Assembly: GCF_016908785.1 (NCBI RefSeq)
Contig: NZ_JAFBEO010000006.1
Location: 1-64,000, forward strand
DNA from: Weissella uvarum
Lineage (GTDB): Bacteria > Bacillota > Bacilli > Lactobacillales > Lactobacillaceae
Length of the DNA stretch: 64,000 bases
Reading direction: 5' to 3'
Shown: one piece after another, positions 35,316-44,106 of the stretch
Layout of the letters: each line of letters opens with the position of its first letter
Numbering within the stretch: position 1 is the first letter of the stretch
Notes under the pieces: generated by a model
Told to the model about the DNA's origin: nothing
The model's database searches: none
Seen by the model: only the letters and a program-made list of their open reading frames with translations
Made by a program: the position numbers and the translations under genes

Positions 35316-35528
35316 TAAGACTACTTGTCTTATATACAACAGAAACTTCTTCAGACTACTTGTCTGAATTAACAACAATACATGCACTACTGTGCAAACC
35401 AAATCTCAATTAAGAGATATAAACTAAACAAATCATGTTATTCAATAACAAGAAAATAATAGTATTGGATAACAAAAATTGATTTTAGCAATTTATTAGT
35501 GTAAAAGCAAGCTAAAAGCTTTACACGT
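35316..35528 (-). other. Array of small stem-loops in the leader region
   Basis: Perfect short inverted repeats follow one another: TAAGAC-tactt-GTCTTA (35316-35332), TTCAGAC-tactt-GTCTGAA (35350-35368), TGCAC-tact-GTGCA (35383-35396), ATCTC-aattaa-GAGAT (35403-35418), TGTTAT-tca-ATAACA (35436-35450) and GTGTAAA...TTTACAC (35501-35528). TTGTTG-like spacers separate some. Not a known riboswitch. It may be a structured mRNA leader or a single-strand DNA promoter. Confidence 0.75.
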
Positions 35529-35710
35529 TTTTAATGAGGTTAAATATTATATAAATTATATGAAATGAATTTGACCTTTTTCGTAACGTTCCGTTACGTG
35601 TTGCCTTTATTCATCCTGAATCCTCTTGATATAAGAATATAAGGATATAAATAGGCGAGAGGGTAAAACGCTCTGTGTTGGGTCTTAAGACGATTTTTAA
35701 GGGAAGAAAA

Positions 35711-35805
35711 GCGATGTAGACAACGAAAAAAAGCGATGTAGGCGACGAAAAAAAGCGATGTAGGGAACGAAGAAAAGCGATGTAGGCGACGAAGAAAAGC
35801 GATGT
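35711..35805 (+). repeat. Origin iterons: 22-bp direct repeats, five copies
   Basis: GCGATGT starts at 35711, 35733, 35755, 35777 and 35799, i.e. exactly every 22 bp, within units of the type GCGATGTAGGCGACGAAGAA. Two helical turns per unit is the classic iteron layout bound by Rep_3-type initiators. The rep gene follows at 36795. Confidence 0.92.
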
Positions 35806-36794
35806 TAAGTGGGAAAAAAGTGCAACTTCAAATGGTGATGTATCTATTTCAAAGCATATTTAAAATAAATATGTATAGTATATAATTGTGCCTGTGTTCC
35901 ACTTGTGTATCATCGATGAGAGTGGTAGTTCGTATTTTGTGTTTAGGTAGTGACCGCATTTTGTTCGTTGATCGCACCCGAAGTTTCGCTTTTTTCCCTC
36001 TACTTGATTTGGGTCTTTGAGGTTGCACTTTTTTCGTCGTATCTGTTTATCGAGAAAAATTTTCCTAACGAAAAATCCATTTAAAAGCATATAATGCCTT
36101 TGTAACAATGGTTTAGAGCTAATTTTGTCATTATAAATGATGAGTAAATAACTGATTGATTAAGTTGCACTTTTTTCCCTGGAGAGAAATAATCGATACT
36201 TTATATTTGAAAGCCTTAAAAGGTTGCACTTTTTTCGTTCGATTGCTTGTGCGCTATATTGCACTATATCACTCATGGACGAATATTGCCATCCGTTCGA
36301 GCCGATATTGTTTGTATCTAGTGACATTTTGCTGCTGTAAAAGTATTTAACTTTTGAAAATAGTTCTGAATAATCGAATAGGGAAATTTTCGATATTTTG
36401 ATCAGTGAATACGAAAAATTGAGAAATCCGTTTTATTGATAGGATGAATTCATCTGTTTTTAAGGGGGAAGAAACAGGAGTGACAGTTATCAATTGGTGT
36501 CAAAGATAAGTGATTTTTGATGGATTTAGATGTTGAGAGGGAAAAAAGTGCAACTTTCTAGGGTGTTTTTGGGCTTTATAGGGAAAAGTTTGCAACTTTC
36601 ACCTAAATGGAAGTTTTTTTCGCTCATTAGGCCTGATTGTGCTATCATTACTGTAAATAAAGATAGCTCTAGTACAGTTTTTTCGTCAGGAAAGCTTCAT
36701 TGAATGACCGCATTTTTCCCTGGAAACAAAAGCAACCCTCGTACTGGCTATTTAGAATACATTAAATGCAAAGTACAGTGAAGGATATGTAAGC

Positions 36795-38000
36795 ATGGCT
36801 GATGAAGAGAATTTAGAAGATAAAAACAACTTAACGCTTCTGGATGATATGTATGTGAAAGAAGGCAATGATTTAGTCACAGCTTATCCAGACATGAATT
36901 GGCAAGCAAGTAAGTTACTAGATCTTGCTATTGCAAATATAGATAAATCAGAATTGACAGCTGAGGCTGCAGAGAAGAATGCAGGCAAGGCAATTGAAGT
37001 CACTATTAAAAAACAGGCGCTATTTATTTACTTTGGACTAGATGATAATTCTTCAAAGAGTAAATTTAGTCGTTTGAAAGATAAGCTGAATACTGCCATC
37101 AAGGATGCTACTTTCGATATTCAGAAAGGTGAAGGAATTGGTAGCGTATTCTTGGATATGACGTATGGAACTAGGAATACACCAGACGTAAAAATTAGTT
37201 TGCACCCTAAGCTCCGCCCCTACTTAGCTTATCAAAAGAGTATTGGCTATACGCGGTATTTGGTTGCAGAAGAGGCTAAATTAAGTGGCGCACCTGTATT
37301 TTTCTATAAGCGAATTGTTATGCTATACAAGCAGTATGAACAATATGTTGGATCTAATAAGCGCACAAAAGAACAGTTAGATGCTATGCTGAATCCGTAC
37401 TATGATATCGATGACCTTGCTAAGGCTGTTAACAAAAAAGGTAAATATAAGCGTAAGTATGACTTTTGGCGCTATGTTGTTGTACCTATGACAGAAGAGA
37501 TCTCTAAAATCACACAGTACAATCTAGGTGCTGAACAAGTTAAAGATCGTGGTCAATTAATCGGTGTACAGTTTCATATTTCCTTGAAAAAGGATCATAT
37601 CTTCGATGGTGCCCTACTTGAGGATGAAGATTTGGACATTAATGATGATGATCAGGTTAAAGACACATTCTTAAAGTCTAATTATACTGAACGTCTGGCT
37701 AGAGCAGGCATTATTACTACGAAAGAGATGTTTGATACTGAATTTGAACGGTCGATGTTAAAAGAGGTTTATCCATTGTATAAGCGGATTGCATCAATTA
37801 AACCTGAACAAGGTGATAATGCGGTATACGAACATATTTCTTATATTAAGAAATACAAGGAAGAACCTGATTCAAAGGGAAACCCAGTAAAGTATCTGAA
37901 GACGGCAGCAGAGCAATATATCAATCAATTAAGTAAGCCCGAACGGACTAAGGAATTTCAGGCCCTTATGAATGATTTGGTTTCATCAGGCTACATGTAA
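36795..38000 (+). CDS. rep: Replication initiator, Rep_3-like
   Basis: A 401-residue initiator. Residues ~40-200 and ~200-345 read as two winged-helix halves (WQASKLLDLAIANID, FSRLKDKLNTAI; RKYDFWRYVVVPMTEEI). It is adjacent to 22-bp iterons, as expected for theta replication by Rep_3 proteins. The N-terminus is acidic. A bidirectional terminator follows. The family assignment rests on layout and iterons rather than on a diagnostic motif. It is the only replication initiator seen. Confidence 0.8.
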   Translation: MADEENLEDKNNLTLLDDMYVKEGNDLVTAYPDMNWQASKLLDLAIANIDKSELTAEAAEKNAGKAIEVTIKKQALFIYFGLDDNSSKSKFSRLKDKLNTAIKDATFDIQKGEGIGSVFLDMTYGTRNTPDVKISLHPKLRPYLAYQKSIGYTRYLVAEEAKLSGAPVFFYKRIVMLYKQYEQYVGSNKRTKEQLDAMLNPYYDIDDLAKAVNKKGKYKRKYDFWRYVVVPMTEEISKITQYNLGAEQVKDRGQLIGVQFHISLKKDHIFDGALLEDEDLDINDDDQVKDTFLKSNYTERLARAGIITTKEMFDTEFERSMLKEVYPLYKRIASIKPEQGDNAVYEHISYIKKYKEEPDSKGNPVKYLKTAAEQYINQLSKPERTKEFQALMNDLVSSGYM

Positions 38001-38011
38001 ATAATAAAAAA

Positions 38012-38043
38012 GGCTGTGATACATTTTTTAATGTATCACAGCC
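38012..38043. terminator. Bidirectional terminator
   Basis: A perfect 13-bp stem (GGCTGTGATACAT / ATGTATCACAGCC) with A-rich and T-rich flanks lies between the convergent rep gene and the minus-strand operon ending at 38051. Confidence 0.95.
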
Positions 38044-38050
38044 TTTTTAT

Positions 38051-38155
38051 TTAAAACGGGAATGTAAGAATTATAAAAGCAATGACAATGAGCATCACGA
38101 TCAGGATACCCAAAGTTGCTTGTAAGAAAAACGATATAGGGTCTATACGCCACAT
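38051..38155 (-). CDS. 34-aa single-helix membrane peptide
   Basis: A short frame with ATG at 38155: MWRIDPISFFLQATLGILIV and a hydrophobic end (..VIAFIILTFPF). It starts 2 bp after the stop of 38158-38613, with GGTGG as a possible ribosome site. It could be a small T4SS subunit or a type I toxin-like peptide; the operon position favours the first. Confidence 0.5.
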   Translation of the reverse strand: MWRIDPISFFLQATLGILIVMLIVIAFIILTFPF

Positions 38156-38157
38156 AA

Positions 38158-38613
38158 TTAATGTACCACCATGTTAAATATTCCGTAACAGATTGTACCC
38201 AACACACCGACAACAGCGCTTAGAGCGACTAATATAGACAATCCAGAGACATGCTTTAGGGTTGCTGCCGCTTGCTTGCTGAATGATTTTACTTTGATAA
38301 AGTCTAGTAGTTCTATCTTCAAGAATGATTGTATGAATTCTAGAGGTGCGTAAATAAAAATAACTGCTACCAAGATACATCCGGCCAGTATTGATATTAA
38401 CTGTGCTGGATGGAATGAAAAGATACCGCTCAAAATGATTAGAAGTACATTCAGACCGATAACCAGAAAAGGAATCTTCTGTACTAATTTTTTGAATTTA
38501 GGGTCATTATCATCTGTGCTTACGGTATCTAGGTTTAAAGATACTCCGGTACGACTGTACACAAAGCACAAGAACGCAATGATGAATGCCCCTATCCACA
38601 AGAAGTCTATCAT
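38158..38613 (-). CDS. Polytopic membrane protein (151 aa)
   Basis: About four hydrophobic segments (5-20, 47-65, 70-93 and 120-148) with a polar loop after the first. Ribosome site AGGAG. Not recognised. It follows the lysozyme-like gene in the 41691-38051 operon. Confidence 0.7.
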   Translation of the reverse strand: MIDFLWIGAFIIAFLCFVYSRTGVSLNLDTVSTDDNDPKFKKLVQKIPFLVIGLNVLLIILSGIFSFHPAQLISILAGCILVAVIFIYAPLEFIQSFLKIELLDFIKVKSFSKQAAATLKHVSGLSILVALSAVVGVLGTICYGIFNMVVH

Positions 38614-38629
38614 GTCATTGTCTCCTAAA

Positions 38630-39496
38630 TTAGTACCAATTATGGCTGTTCCAGAACTCTAGTGCCTTTTTGTATGTTCCGTATCGCCCTGCTACATATT
38701 TGTCCATTGCTATCGATTGTAGACGCTTGTTTCCCTTAACTTGGTCCCAAGTTTTTCCAATCAAGACAGGATAGTAATTACGGTCTAATTGTCCTAAACC
38801 AACATACTGTCCATTTTCAGCGTATGGATTAAATGTACTTTCTCGGTGGATGATTTCGTTTTTGAATGATGCTTCATCCCCAGTAACAGTTGAAATATCA
38901 GAATTGTCATCTAGATCATTGTTGTTAGTGACCAAAGTCTTAGTCAGAGTAGAAGATGCAACTGGTGCACTCTCTGTACGTTTAGCCTCCTGGTTAAAGA
39001 CAGGAACATCAGCATATTCATCTGCAGCCTTAGCACGTTGCTTAGACTTTGGAATCCAAGAACCAATTTTATCCTTTGATTCATCCTTGTTGCTGCCTTT
39101 AGAGACGGTAGCTTTCTTACTTTTAGAAGTAGAGCTGTCAGACTTACTGTCGTCATCAACGATTTTAGAAGGCGTTGTACCATTCTTTTCTGAGATTTTG
39201 ATAAGTTGGTCGTTTTGCTTTTTTGCCACTGCCTGTGGATCCACATCAATGTCATGGTGCTTCACTTCCGTACGGTCAACCACTTCAATGGTCTTTTTCT
39301 TGTCTGTCTTCTTTTGCTTAGACTCTTTAGGTTTAGACGACATCATTTGCTCTGCGTAAGCAATTGAATCCGGGACCCAAGAGACAGCATTAGTCGTGTA
39401 TGCTGTAGCGCCAATCGTCGTTGTAAAAGCTAACGCAACTAAGGCAATTTTTTTGTTATTTCGTTGTCTTTTTACGTTGACTTGTTTTTTAGTCAT
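38630..39496 (-). CDS. Secreted lysozyme/transglycosylase-like wall protein
   Basis: A 288-residue protein: signal-type helix (about 15-34), a Lys/Ser-rich disordered middle, and a C-terminal domain (about 205-288) with FKNEIIHRESTFNPYAENGQYVGLGQLDRNYYP and LEFWNSHNWY. This matches the lysozyme-like C-terminal domain of LAB aggregation-promoting factors; the Glu in HRES is the likely catalytic residue. A second VirB1-type wall-opening enzyme for the T4SS is inferred. It overlaps the previous gene by 8 nt; ribosome site GGAG. Confidence 0.82.
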   Translation of the reverse strand: MTKKQVNVKRQRNNKKIALVALAFTTTIGATAYTTNAVSWVPDSIAYAEQMMSSKPKESKQKKTDKKKTIEVVDRTEVKHHDIDVDPQAVAKKQNDQLIKISEKNGTTPSKIVDDDSKSDSSTSKSKKATVSKGSNKDESKDKIGSWIPKSKQRAKAADEYADVPVFNQEAKRTESAPVASSTLTKTLVTNNNDLDDNSDISTVTGDEASFKNEIIHRESTFNPYAENGQYVGLGQLDRNYYPVLIGKTWDQVKGNKRLQSIAMDKYVAGRYGTYKKALEFWNSHNWY

Positions 39497-40640
39497 AAAA
39501 ATTCTCCATAGTAACTTCCTTTACGCCATCCTTCTTAGTAGGCACGAAAGGAAAAATTTCAACAAAGCTTTTAGGCAAGCCAGCTTCTTCTTGCTCAGAT
39601 TTGACAAGAGACATAATCATTACCAGGACACTAACGTTCTTAGCTTCATCCCCATGCTTGTGTGTAGGGCTGAATAAAATGTCGTACAGCTGGAACAAAT
39701 CTTCAGTGTTTTGAACAACGAAGACTGGCTTAATGGGATATTCCCGCTTCATGAGATTAGCGTCAGTGGCTAATTCGGGGATGTACAATGTATCAGCGCG
39801 ATTAAGGACTAATTCGCAATAGTCGTCAATGATGTTTCGTAAATCGTTGGGCTGATTAGATGGCAAATAAGGATAGAAAATATAGTTCATATCACCCTGC
39901 CCTTTTAAGTCCAGGCGCATCTGTAGTGGTGAATAAACGCCGTTAATCTTCTTCCCTACACCAATTGAATTGAACATATTGTGGACTGCTTTGAACGGCT
40001 TGGTTACATTGATAGCTTGATATATGTCTAAAGCCATCCAGTATTGCAGGTGCACAATTTCAGGCAATTTGTAGAAGTTGTTTGGTGACATGAACTGATA
40101 GTAGTTCCGTTTACCGAACTGAACTTCCAAATATTTATACCCGGCATCTGAAAGCGTATAGAAGTAAATAGTTGATGGTGTACCATCCGGCAGAATGCGG
40201 ACGTGTGACCATCGTTGTGTAAGCCCTAAGACGTACAGCTTTCTAATACTATTTGTCCACTTCTTACCGGCGGTAGTATTTTCATAAGCAATGGCCGGGT
40301 CAGATTTAGTACTGCCTTTATTAGTACCGTATAGATCAGGATGCGTTTGTACTTCTCTCAATAAATGCAGATGTTGTACAGACTTAAACCGACCAATGAA
40401 CTTTAGTAGGTTCTGTTCATAGTCGCTAACCTTTGGCCCCAGGTCTAAGAGTTCATCTGTACTTGAATAGCGCCGTAGTAAACGTTCTGTTTGAAGAACA
40501 GTTTTATCCTTAAGCTTGTAGATGCGTTTGACTGTGAAACCACCGGCGTTGAGATATCCTAATTCTTCATCATACTTACGATAACTAAATAGAACAGGCA
40601 CTCCCATGTTGTCGGACATGTAAGAAATTTTCTGAGTCAT
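39489..40640 (-). CDS. Winged-helix protein, replication-relaxation (Replic_Relax)-like
   Basis: 383 residues. The middle (WTNSIRKLYVLGLTQRWSHV...TIYFYTLSDAGYKYL) reads as a winged helix of the Replic_Relax type found in plasmid mobilisation and replication proteins. The N-terminal third also has helix-turn-helix-like parts. No classical relaxase HUH or Tyr motif is obvious, so it may be a relaxosome accessory, an atypical relaxase or a regulator. Operon context: T4SS genes. Confidence 0.6.
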   Translation of the reverse strand: MTQKISYMSDNMGVPVLFSYRKYDEELGYLNAGGFTVKRIYKLKDKTVLQTERLLRRYSSTDELLDLGPKVSDYEQNLLKFIGRFKSVQHLHLLREVQTHPDLYGTNKGSTKSDPAIAYENTTAGKKWTNSIRKLYVLGLTQRWSHVRILPDGTPSTIYFYTLSDAGYKYLEVQFGKRNYYQFMSPNNFYKLPEIVHLQYWMALDIYQAINVTKPFKAVHNMFNSIGVGKKINGVYSPLQMRLDLKGQGDMNYIFYPYLPSNQPNDLRNIIDDYCELVLNRADTLYIPELATDANLMKREYPIKPVFVVQNTEDLFQLYDILFSPTHKHGDEAKNVSVLVMIMSLVKSEQEEAGLPKSFVEIFPFVPTKKDGVKEVTMENFYD

Positions 40641-40656
40641 AACACGCCCCTATTGT

Positions 40657-41691
40657 TTAGAACTTATCTAATTGCTGGTTTACGAAGTCGACGTATGAAA
40701 CAGCATCAGATTTTGAAGTTTGCTTCTTAATAATGAAGTTTCCTAGTAACGCTCCACCACGGCCATGGAAAAGGTTTTTAATAGTTCCATAAACTGGTGT
40801 AACGTTCTTTGCGTCTTCCTTTGTATACCAACGTTGTGCATTTCCACGTGGACGAATGAATACAGATGGTGCCACTTCAACTAACATGATTTCTTCTTGA
40901 GATTTACTCTTGAAAAGATGCAAATAACCAACAACGGGTTGGTCATCTTCTTCTGCTTGCTTCACAAATGTTTCTGGGTTGATTGCGTCCATCGCAGCGT
41001 TTGATCCAAAGACCTTGATTGAGCCGTTTTCAATAGAGACCTCGCTGAATTGAATTGGATACTCAGAACGGATGAATGCCATTGTTTGTAGGTCATAATG
41101 TCCATTGAAGTTAAACGGCACAACCTTATTTGCAAGCAAAGTAAACAAATACCCATCGTAGTTCATGCGAATGAACGTAGTAGAACGACCACTTGGTTGT
41201 GTATTAACAATGGTGTCGACTAAATAACTGTTACGAATTTGGTTACGTACTGATTCATTTTGCTCAAGTTCCTTTGACATGTAAGCCCAGAAGTCACCAT
41301 CGGGACCATTAGCATCCCCGTATACTAAACTACCGTAGACTTCCGTCATTTTAAATTTAAGTGGCAACCCAATTAAACTCTCTAAGTCTGCTGGACGTTC
41401 GTCAGACATGTCAGTTTCGGGGATGGTCACCTTAATGTGTCCTGACTTAGGCAATTTGATAGATACGACAACCCCTTTCATCGTACCGCCCCGGTCATTC
41501 TTAAACCGATGATCATAAATAAAATCAGTTACTTCGCCCGTTAAAACGGTTCCCTCTTCAATGGCCTTATCAAGTTCTGGCTCATTGAAATACTCATTGA
41601 GTAGCTTGATAATATCTACTCCAAATTTTGGACTATCAGTGGCTGGTTTTTCTCTAAACTTTGGCATAGCTTCCTTATCCTCTTTTAACAT
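40657..41691 (-). CDS. Unknown protein with S1/OB-like segment
   Basis: The ATG at 41691 (MLKEDKEAM) has GAGAGG 7 nt upstream; in-frame TTG 41706 and ATG 41697 are too close to it. 344 residues. Residues ~45-95 (GTVLTGEVTDFIYDH...VVVSIKLPKSGHIKVTIPETDMS) have the pattern of an S1/OB nucleic-acid-binding fold. The remainder is unrecognised. First gene of the 41691-38051 operon. Confidence 0.68.
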   Translation of the reverse strand: MLKEDKEAMPKFREKPATDSPKFGVDIIKLLNEYFNEPELDKAIEEGTVLTGEVTDFIYDHRFKNDRGGTMKGVVVSIKLPKSGHIKVTIPETDMSDERPADLESLIGLPLKFKMTEVYGSLVYGDANGPDGDFWAYMSKELEQNESVRNQIRNSYLVDTIVNTQPSGRSTTFIRMNYDGYLFTLLANKVVPFNFNGHYDLQTMAFIRSEYPIQFSEVSIENGSIKVFGSNAAMDAINPETFVKQAEEDDQPVVGYLHLFKSKSQEEIMLVEVAPSVFIRPRGNAQRWYTKEDAKNVTPVYGTIKNLFHGRGGALLGNFIIKKQTSKSDAVSYVDFVNQQLDKF

Positions 41692-41760
41692 TGTCATACC
41701 TCTCAAAATTTAATATGTAATTAGCATAACCTTATATTAGCTTCTGTTGTTAAAAGAAAA

Positions 41761-41798
41761 AAAGCAAGTGGCACATAAAGATGTACTACTTGCTTTTT
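41761..41798 (-). terminator. Rho-independent terminator
   Basis: AAAAGCAAGT/ACTTGCTTTT arms, imperfect inner stem, T-rich run on the minus strand. It ends the 42990-41835 operon. Confidence 0.85.
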
Positions 41799-41834
41799 AG
41801 GGAATAAAACTATTAGATTTTCTGAACACACGAA

Positions 41835-42119
41835 TTAGCGCCGTGAATGCTTCTTCTTTGGTTGAACACCATGGATGTTGACACGCCACAAGATGAAAAC
41901 TAGTCCAGCGGCAGTTGCTAGTGATGCTAGTCCAGTCGTCCATAAGTATCGTGGTGATGAATCCATTGGTAGAAGAAATGCTTGTTCATACCAGAAGAAA
42001 CCGAATACCAAGAAAATAAGTACTGAGACTTTCTTGAAATTCTTCTTATCACGGAAGAAATTCAAAATACGGTTAAAGAATGAGCCATTACGCTTCTTCT
42101 TATTATTCTTTTTAGCCAT
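41835..42119 (-). CDS. Small two-helix membrane protein
   Basis: 94 residues: a very basic start (MAKKNNKKKRNGS), helices at about 31-45 and 60-80, basic tail (KKKHSRR). Ribosome site AAGGAG. It follows the VirB3-like gene. Unknown, probably a T4SS inner-membrane component. Confidence 0.7.
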   Translation of the reverse strand: MAKKNNKKKRNGSFFNRILNFFRDKKNFKKVSVLIFLVFGFFWYEQAFLLPMDSSPRYLWTTGLASLATAAGLVFILWRVNIHGVQPKKKHSRR

Positions 42120-42169
42120 TGTTAGATTGCTCCTTTCAAATTATATGTGTATACGATTAATAGGTGGTA

Positions 42170-42583
42170 TTACTTCATCCTCACAATACGTTTTGGTTCA
42201 TGCTCACTGATAACGCCATTTTGTTCTAAACGACCATAATGCATATTTTCAGCCAGGCTTTCGTTGGCACTTTTTAGTGCTAATGTTTGTGGTCCGTTAT
42301 AGACAATGTTCCCTTGGGAATCCCGTTCGCAATCAAGAACTGTCTTATAAAGAGCGTAAATCACAAATACTAAAAGTATTATGATGGGGACGAAGGCAAT
42401 AACACCACCCACAAAAGCCCGACAGGCTTGGTAGATAGATGGCACGAAAAGCATGAGTAGTAGGCCGGTTCCTATAATTGCAGCGACCTGCTGCTTTGTG
42501 AACAGCAACCACACTTCACGATTTCGGCCAGAATATGGTGGGACAGCTGCAATTTCATAATTTCGGTCATCATTATTTGCCAT
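42170..42583 (-). CDS. VirB3/PrgI-TcpE-like T4SS protein
   Basis: 137 residues: a short cytoplasmic N-terminus with YEIAAVPPYSGRNREVWLLF, two close hydrophobic helices (about 32-50 and 58-82) and a soluble C-terminus. This size and layout fit PrgI/TcpE-type proteins, the VirB3 counterparts of Gram-positive conjugation. Starts 11 bp after the VirB2-like gene. Confidence 0.68.
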   Translation of the reverse strand: MANNDDRNYEIAAVPPYSGRNREVWLLFTKQQVAAIIGTGLLLMLFVPSIYQACRAFVGGVIAFVPIIILLVFVIYALYKTVLDCERDSQGNIVYNGPQTLALKSANESLAENMHYGRLEQNGVISEHEPKRIVRMK

Positions 42584-42594
42584 AGTACCTTACC

Positions 42595-42990
42595 CTAGTG
42601 TATTAGTACGTTGGTGACCAATTGATTAATCACAGTTGGATTAAACATTGCTGTTGCTGATCCGGCCTGGGCTGTATTTGCAAATAACATCGCGATATTT
42701 CGACAGTTATGACAAATAATAACACCTAAGAATAGATATAAGAATTGTGGCCCGATTTGTGCCATTGAACGCGCATCCCCAAACATGTTGGCAATGATCA
42801 TACGAATACCAAGAAGTGCAATACCCCAAACGACCAATGCACCAATTACGGGCATTAGTTCATCGATGGGACCAAGCAAAGCCTTGGCAAGAGAACCACC
42901 ATTGAATGATGCGTTACCACCGGTACCATCAGCAATTGATGCCATGGTGAAAAGATTTGATGGCATTGAGTTTACCAATGAAGAAAACAT
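42595..42990 (-). CDS. VirB2/TrbC-like small T4SS membrane protein
   Basis: 131 residues with a Gly/Asn-rich N-terminal segment and two helices (about 43-65 and 80-98) separated by a short polar loop, as in VirB2/TrbC pilin-like subunits. Ribosome site AGGAGG. First gene of the operon, just before a VirB3-like gene, the order seen in many T4SS loci. The assignment is by size, topology and order only. Confidence 0.65.
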   Translation of the reverse strand: MFSSLVNSMPSNLFTMASIADGTGGNASFNGGSLAKALLGPIDELMPVIGALVVWGIALLGIRMIIANMFGDARSMAQIGPQFLYLFLGVIICHNCRNIAMLFANTAQAGSATAMFNPTVINQLVTNVLIH

Positions 42991-43458
42991 TTTCCTTCCT
43001 CCTAAAAATTGAAATTGACGATATATCGCCTAAAGTAATTTTCTATGATTGGAAGAGAAAAAAGGCACAATGAAAAAAAGCCCCAAAATTACAGATGATA
43101 CGTGTAAAAAACGATGGTTTTACATTTAGGTTAGATAAATATTGATTCAGTGAGCGCCCAGTTCAATCAAAAATGACGTAATTATACGGCTAAACACCTA
43201 TATAATAGTGTTTATAAAGCGTTTTATGTACCCCTGATTTGCTGTGCGCTAATTTGAAAAAAACGACCATATTCCATTTGGAAATAGGCCGTTTTTATCT
43301 AATATATATGATGATTTAAAATATATCGATTAAATTATTGCGTCAGAATATTGATATAACGCGATTGAGCATCTTACTTAGGACAACTACTTGTGTTTTG
43401 CGCACTTATTTGAATAAGTGATAAAAATGTGTGTGTAACGATAAGCCGCAAACCCAGT
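42991..43458 (-). promoter_or_regulatory. Long leader/promoter region of the VirB2-like operon
   Basis: No gene seen. A GTGCGCTA element (43244-43251) with a weak TACATA (43225-43230) on the minus strand would give a ~230-nt leader. An imperfect hairpin 43263-43293 (AACGGCC.../...GGTCGTT) with T runs on both sides may end transcripts of gene 43459. ACCCCTGA and GCGCTA-TTTGAAAA are shared with the 8040-8100 control region. Confidence 0.5.
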
Positions 43459-43728
43459 TTAGAACTGGCTTAGATAGTTATTAGGTAGTTGATAGTAATA
43501 TTCTAAATCTTCGTTAGTATAATCTGACTCTCGTAAGTACGTTAAGAGTTCCATGTTTACTGATCCATCAGTGTAGATAAGAGGCTTGTCTTCCCAGTTA
43601 CGGGCAGTCAGGAACTTTTTAAGTGGTTGCTTACGTTCAAAGTTAGCTGAGATAAAACGTCGTTGAAATTCCTCTGTCGATAATAACTTGTTAAATGACT
43701 CTGACAGAGCGCTTACTTCGATACCCAT
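43459..43728 (-). CDS. Small unknown protein (89 aa)
   Basis: Soluble, helical, no recognised motif (MGIEVSALSESFNKLLSTEEF...). It starts 5 bp after the acidic 114-aa gene, so the two are coupled; the ribosome site GAGGAAG is part of the upstream acidic repeat codons. Confidence 0.65.
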   Translation of the reverse strand: MGIEVSALSESFNKLLSTEEFQRRFISANFERKQPLKKFLTARNWEDKPLIYTDGSVNMELLTYLRESDYTNEDLEYYYQLPNNYLSQF

Positions 43729-43733
43729 GAAAC

Positions 43734-44078
43734 TTAGGCTTCCTCGTCTTCTTCGTCTTCTTCGTCTTCTTCGTCCGTTGGAACTAAGTATGACTTTAGA
43801 TCATCTACAAAACTCACGTCAGGTAAAATTTCATAAACCATATGTGCCTTTGGATTTTCATCATCTGGACCGACGAAAGTTGCTCGAACTAAGCCATCTC
43901 GTAATGGAAAGAAAACGTCGTATGCATTAACTGCGTCTTCCATAGAAATTTTGTTGGATTCAATATAGTCTTGGAAGTTTCTTAGGACTAATTCTTTCAT
44001 AAGTTCTGGGCTAAGTATTCGATTAGCATTGATACCTAAGGCTTTCCGAATCTCGATTGGGTTGTTGCGTTTTGACAT
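43734..44078 (-). CDS. Small protein with acidic DEE-repeat tail (114 aa)
   Basis: MSKRNNPIEIRKALGINANRIL start with helical segments, then a tail of DEE repeats (9-bp tandem repeats, 43742-43776). Such tails often bind basic partners or metal ions. A regulatory role is possible because it has its own GCGCAC-type promoter and sits between T4SS operons, but no DNA-binding motif is certain. Ribosome site AAGGAG. Confidence 0.68.
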   Translation of the reverse strand: MSKRNNPIEIRKALGINANRILSPELMKELVLRNFQDYIESNKISMEDAVNAYDVFFPLRDGLVRATFVGPDDENPKAHMVYEILPDVSFVDDLKSYLVPTDEEDEEDEEDEEA

Positions 44079-44106
44079 ATTATGTCTCCTTTTTCTTGAT
44101 AATAAT

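Larger units (their letters stand above)
35187..36794. other. Replication origin region (no genes)
   Basis: Besides the 22-bp iterons this gap holds a second element, GTTGCACTTTTTTC: forward at 36022-36035, 36163-36176 and 36222-36235, and reversed at about 35813-35826 and 36541-36554; a reversed variant lies at 36582-36595. It also holds an A/T-rich stretch (about 35850-35890), a candidate melting zone. The pieces flank the region upstream of rep in both orientations, fitting origin recognition and rep autoregulation. Open frames here (e.g. 35860-36108) run through the repeats and are not counted as genes. Confidence 0.85.

Noticed and set aside
35860-36108. Minus-strand frame of 82 codons in the origin
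   Set aside because: It runs across origin repeats, has no ribosome site and an unlikely composition.
36156-36350. Plus-strand frame of 64 codons in the origin
   Set aside because: Reads through the GTTGCACTTTTTTC repeats; no ribosome site; Cys/Trp-rich product typical of non-coding frames.
38028-38213. Minus-strand frame of 61 codons after rep
   Set aside because: It overlaps the bidirectional terminator and the better-supported 34-aa frame 38051-38155.
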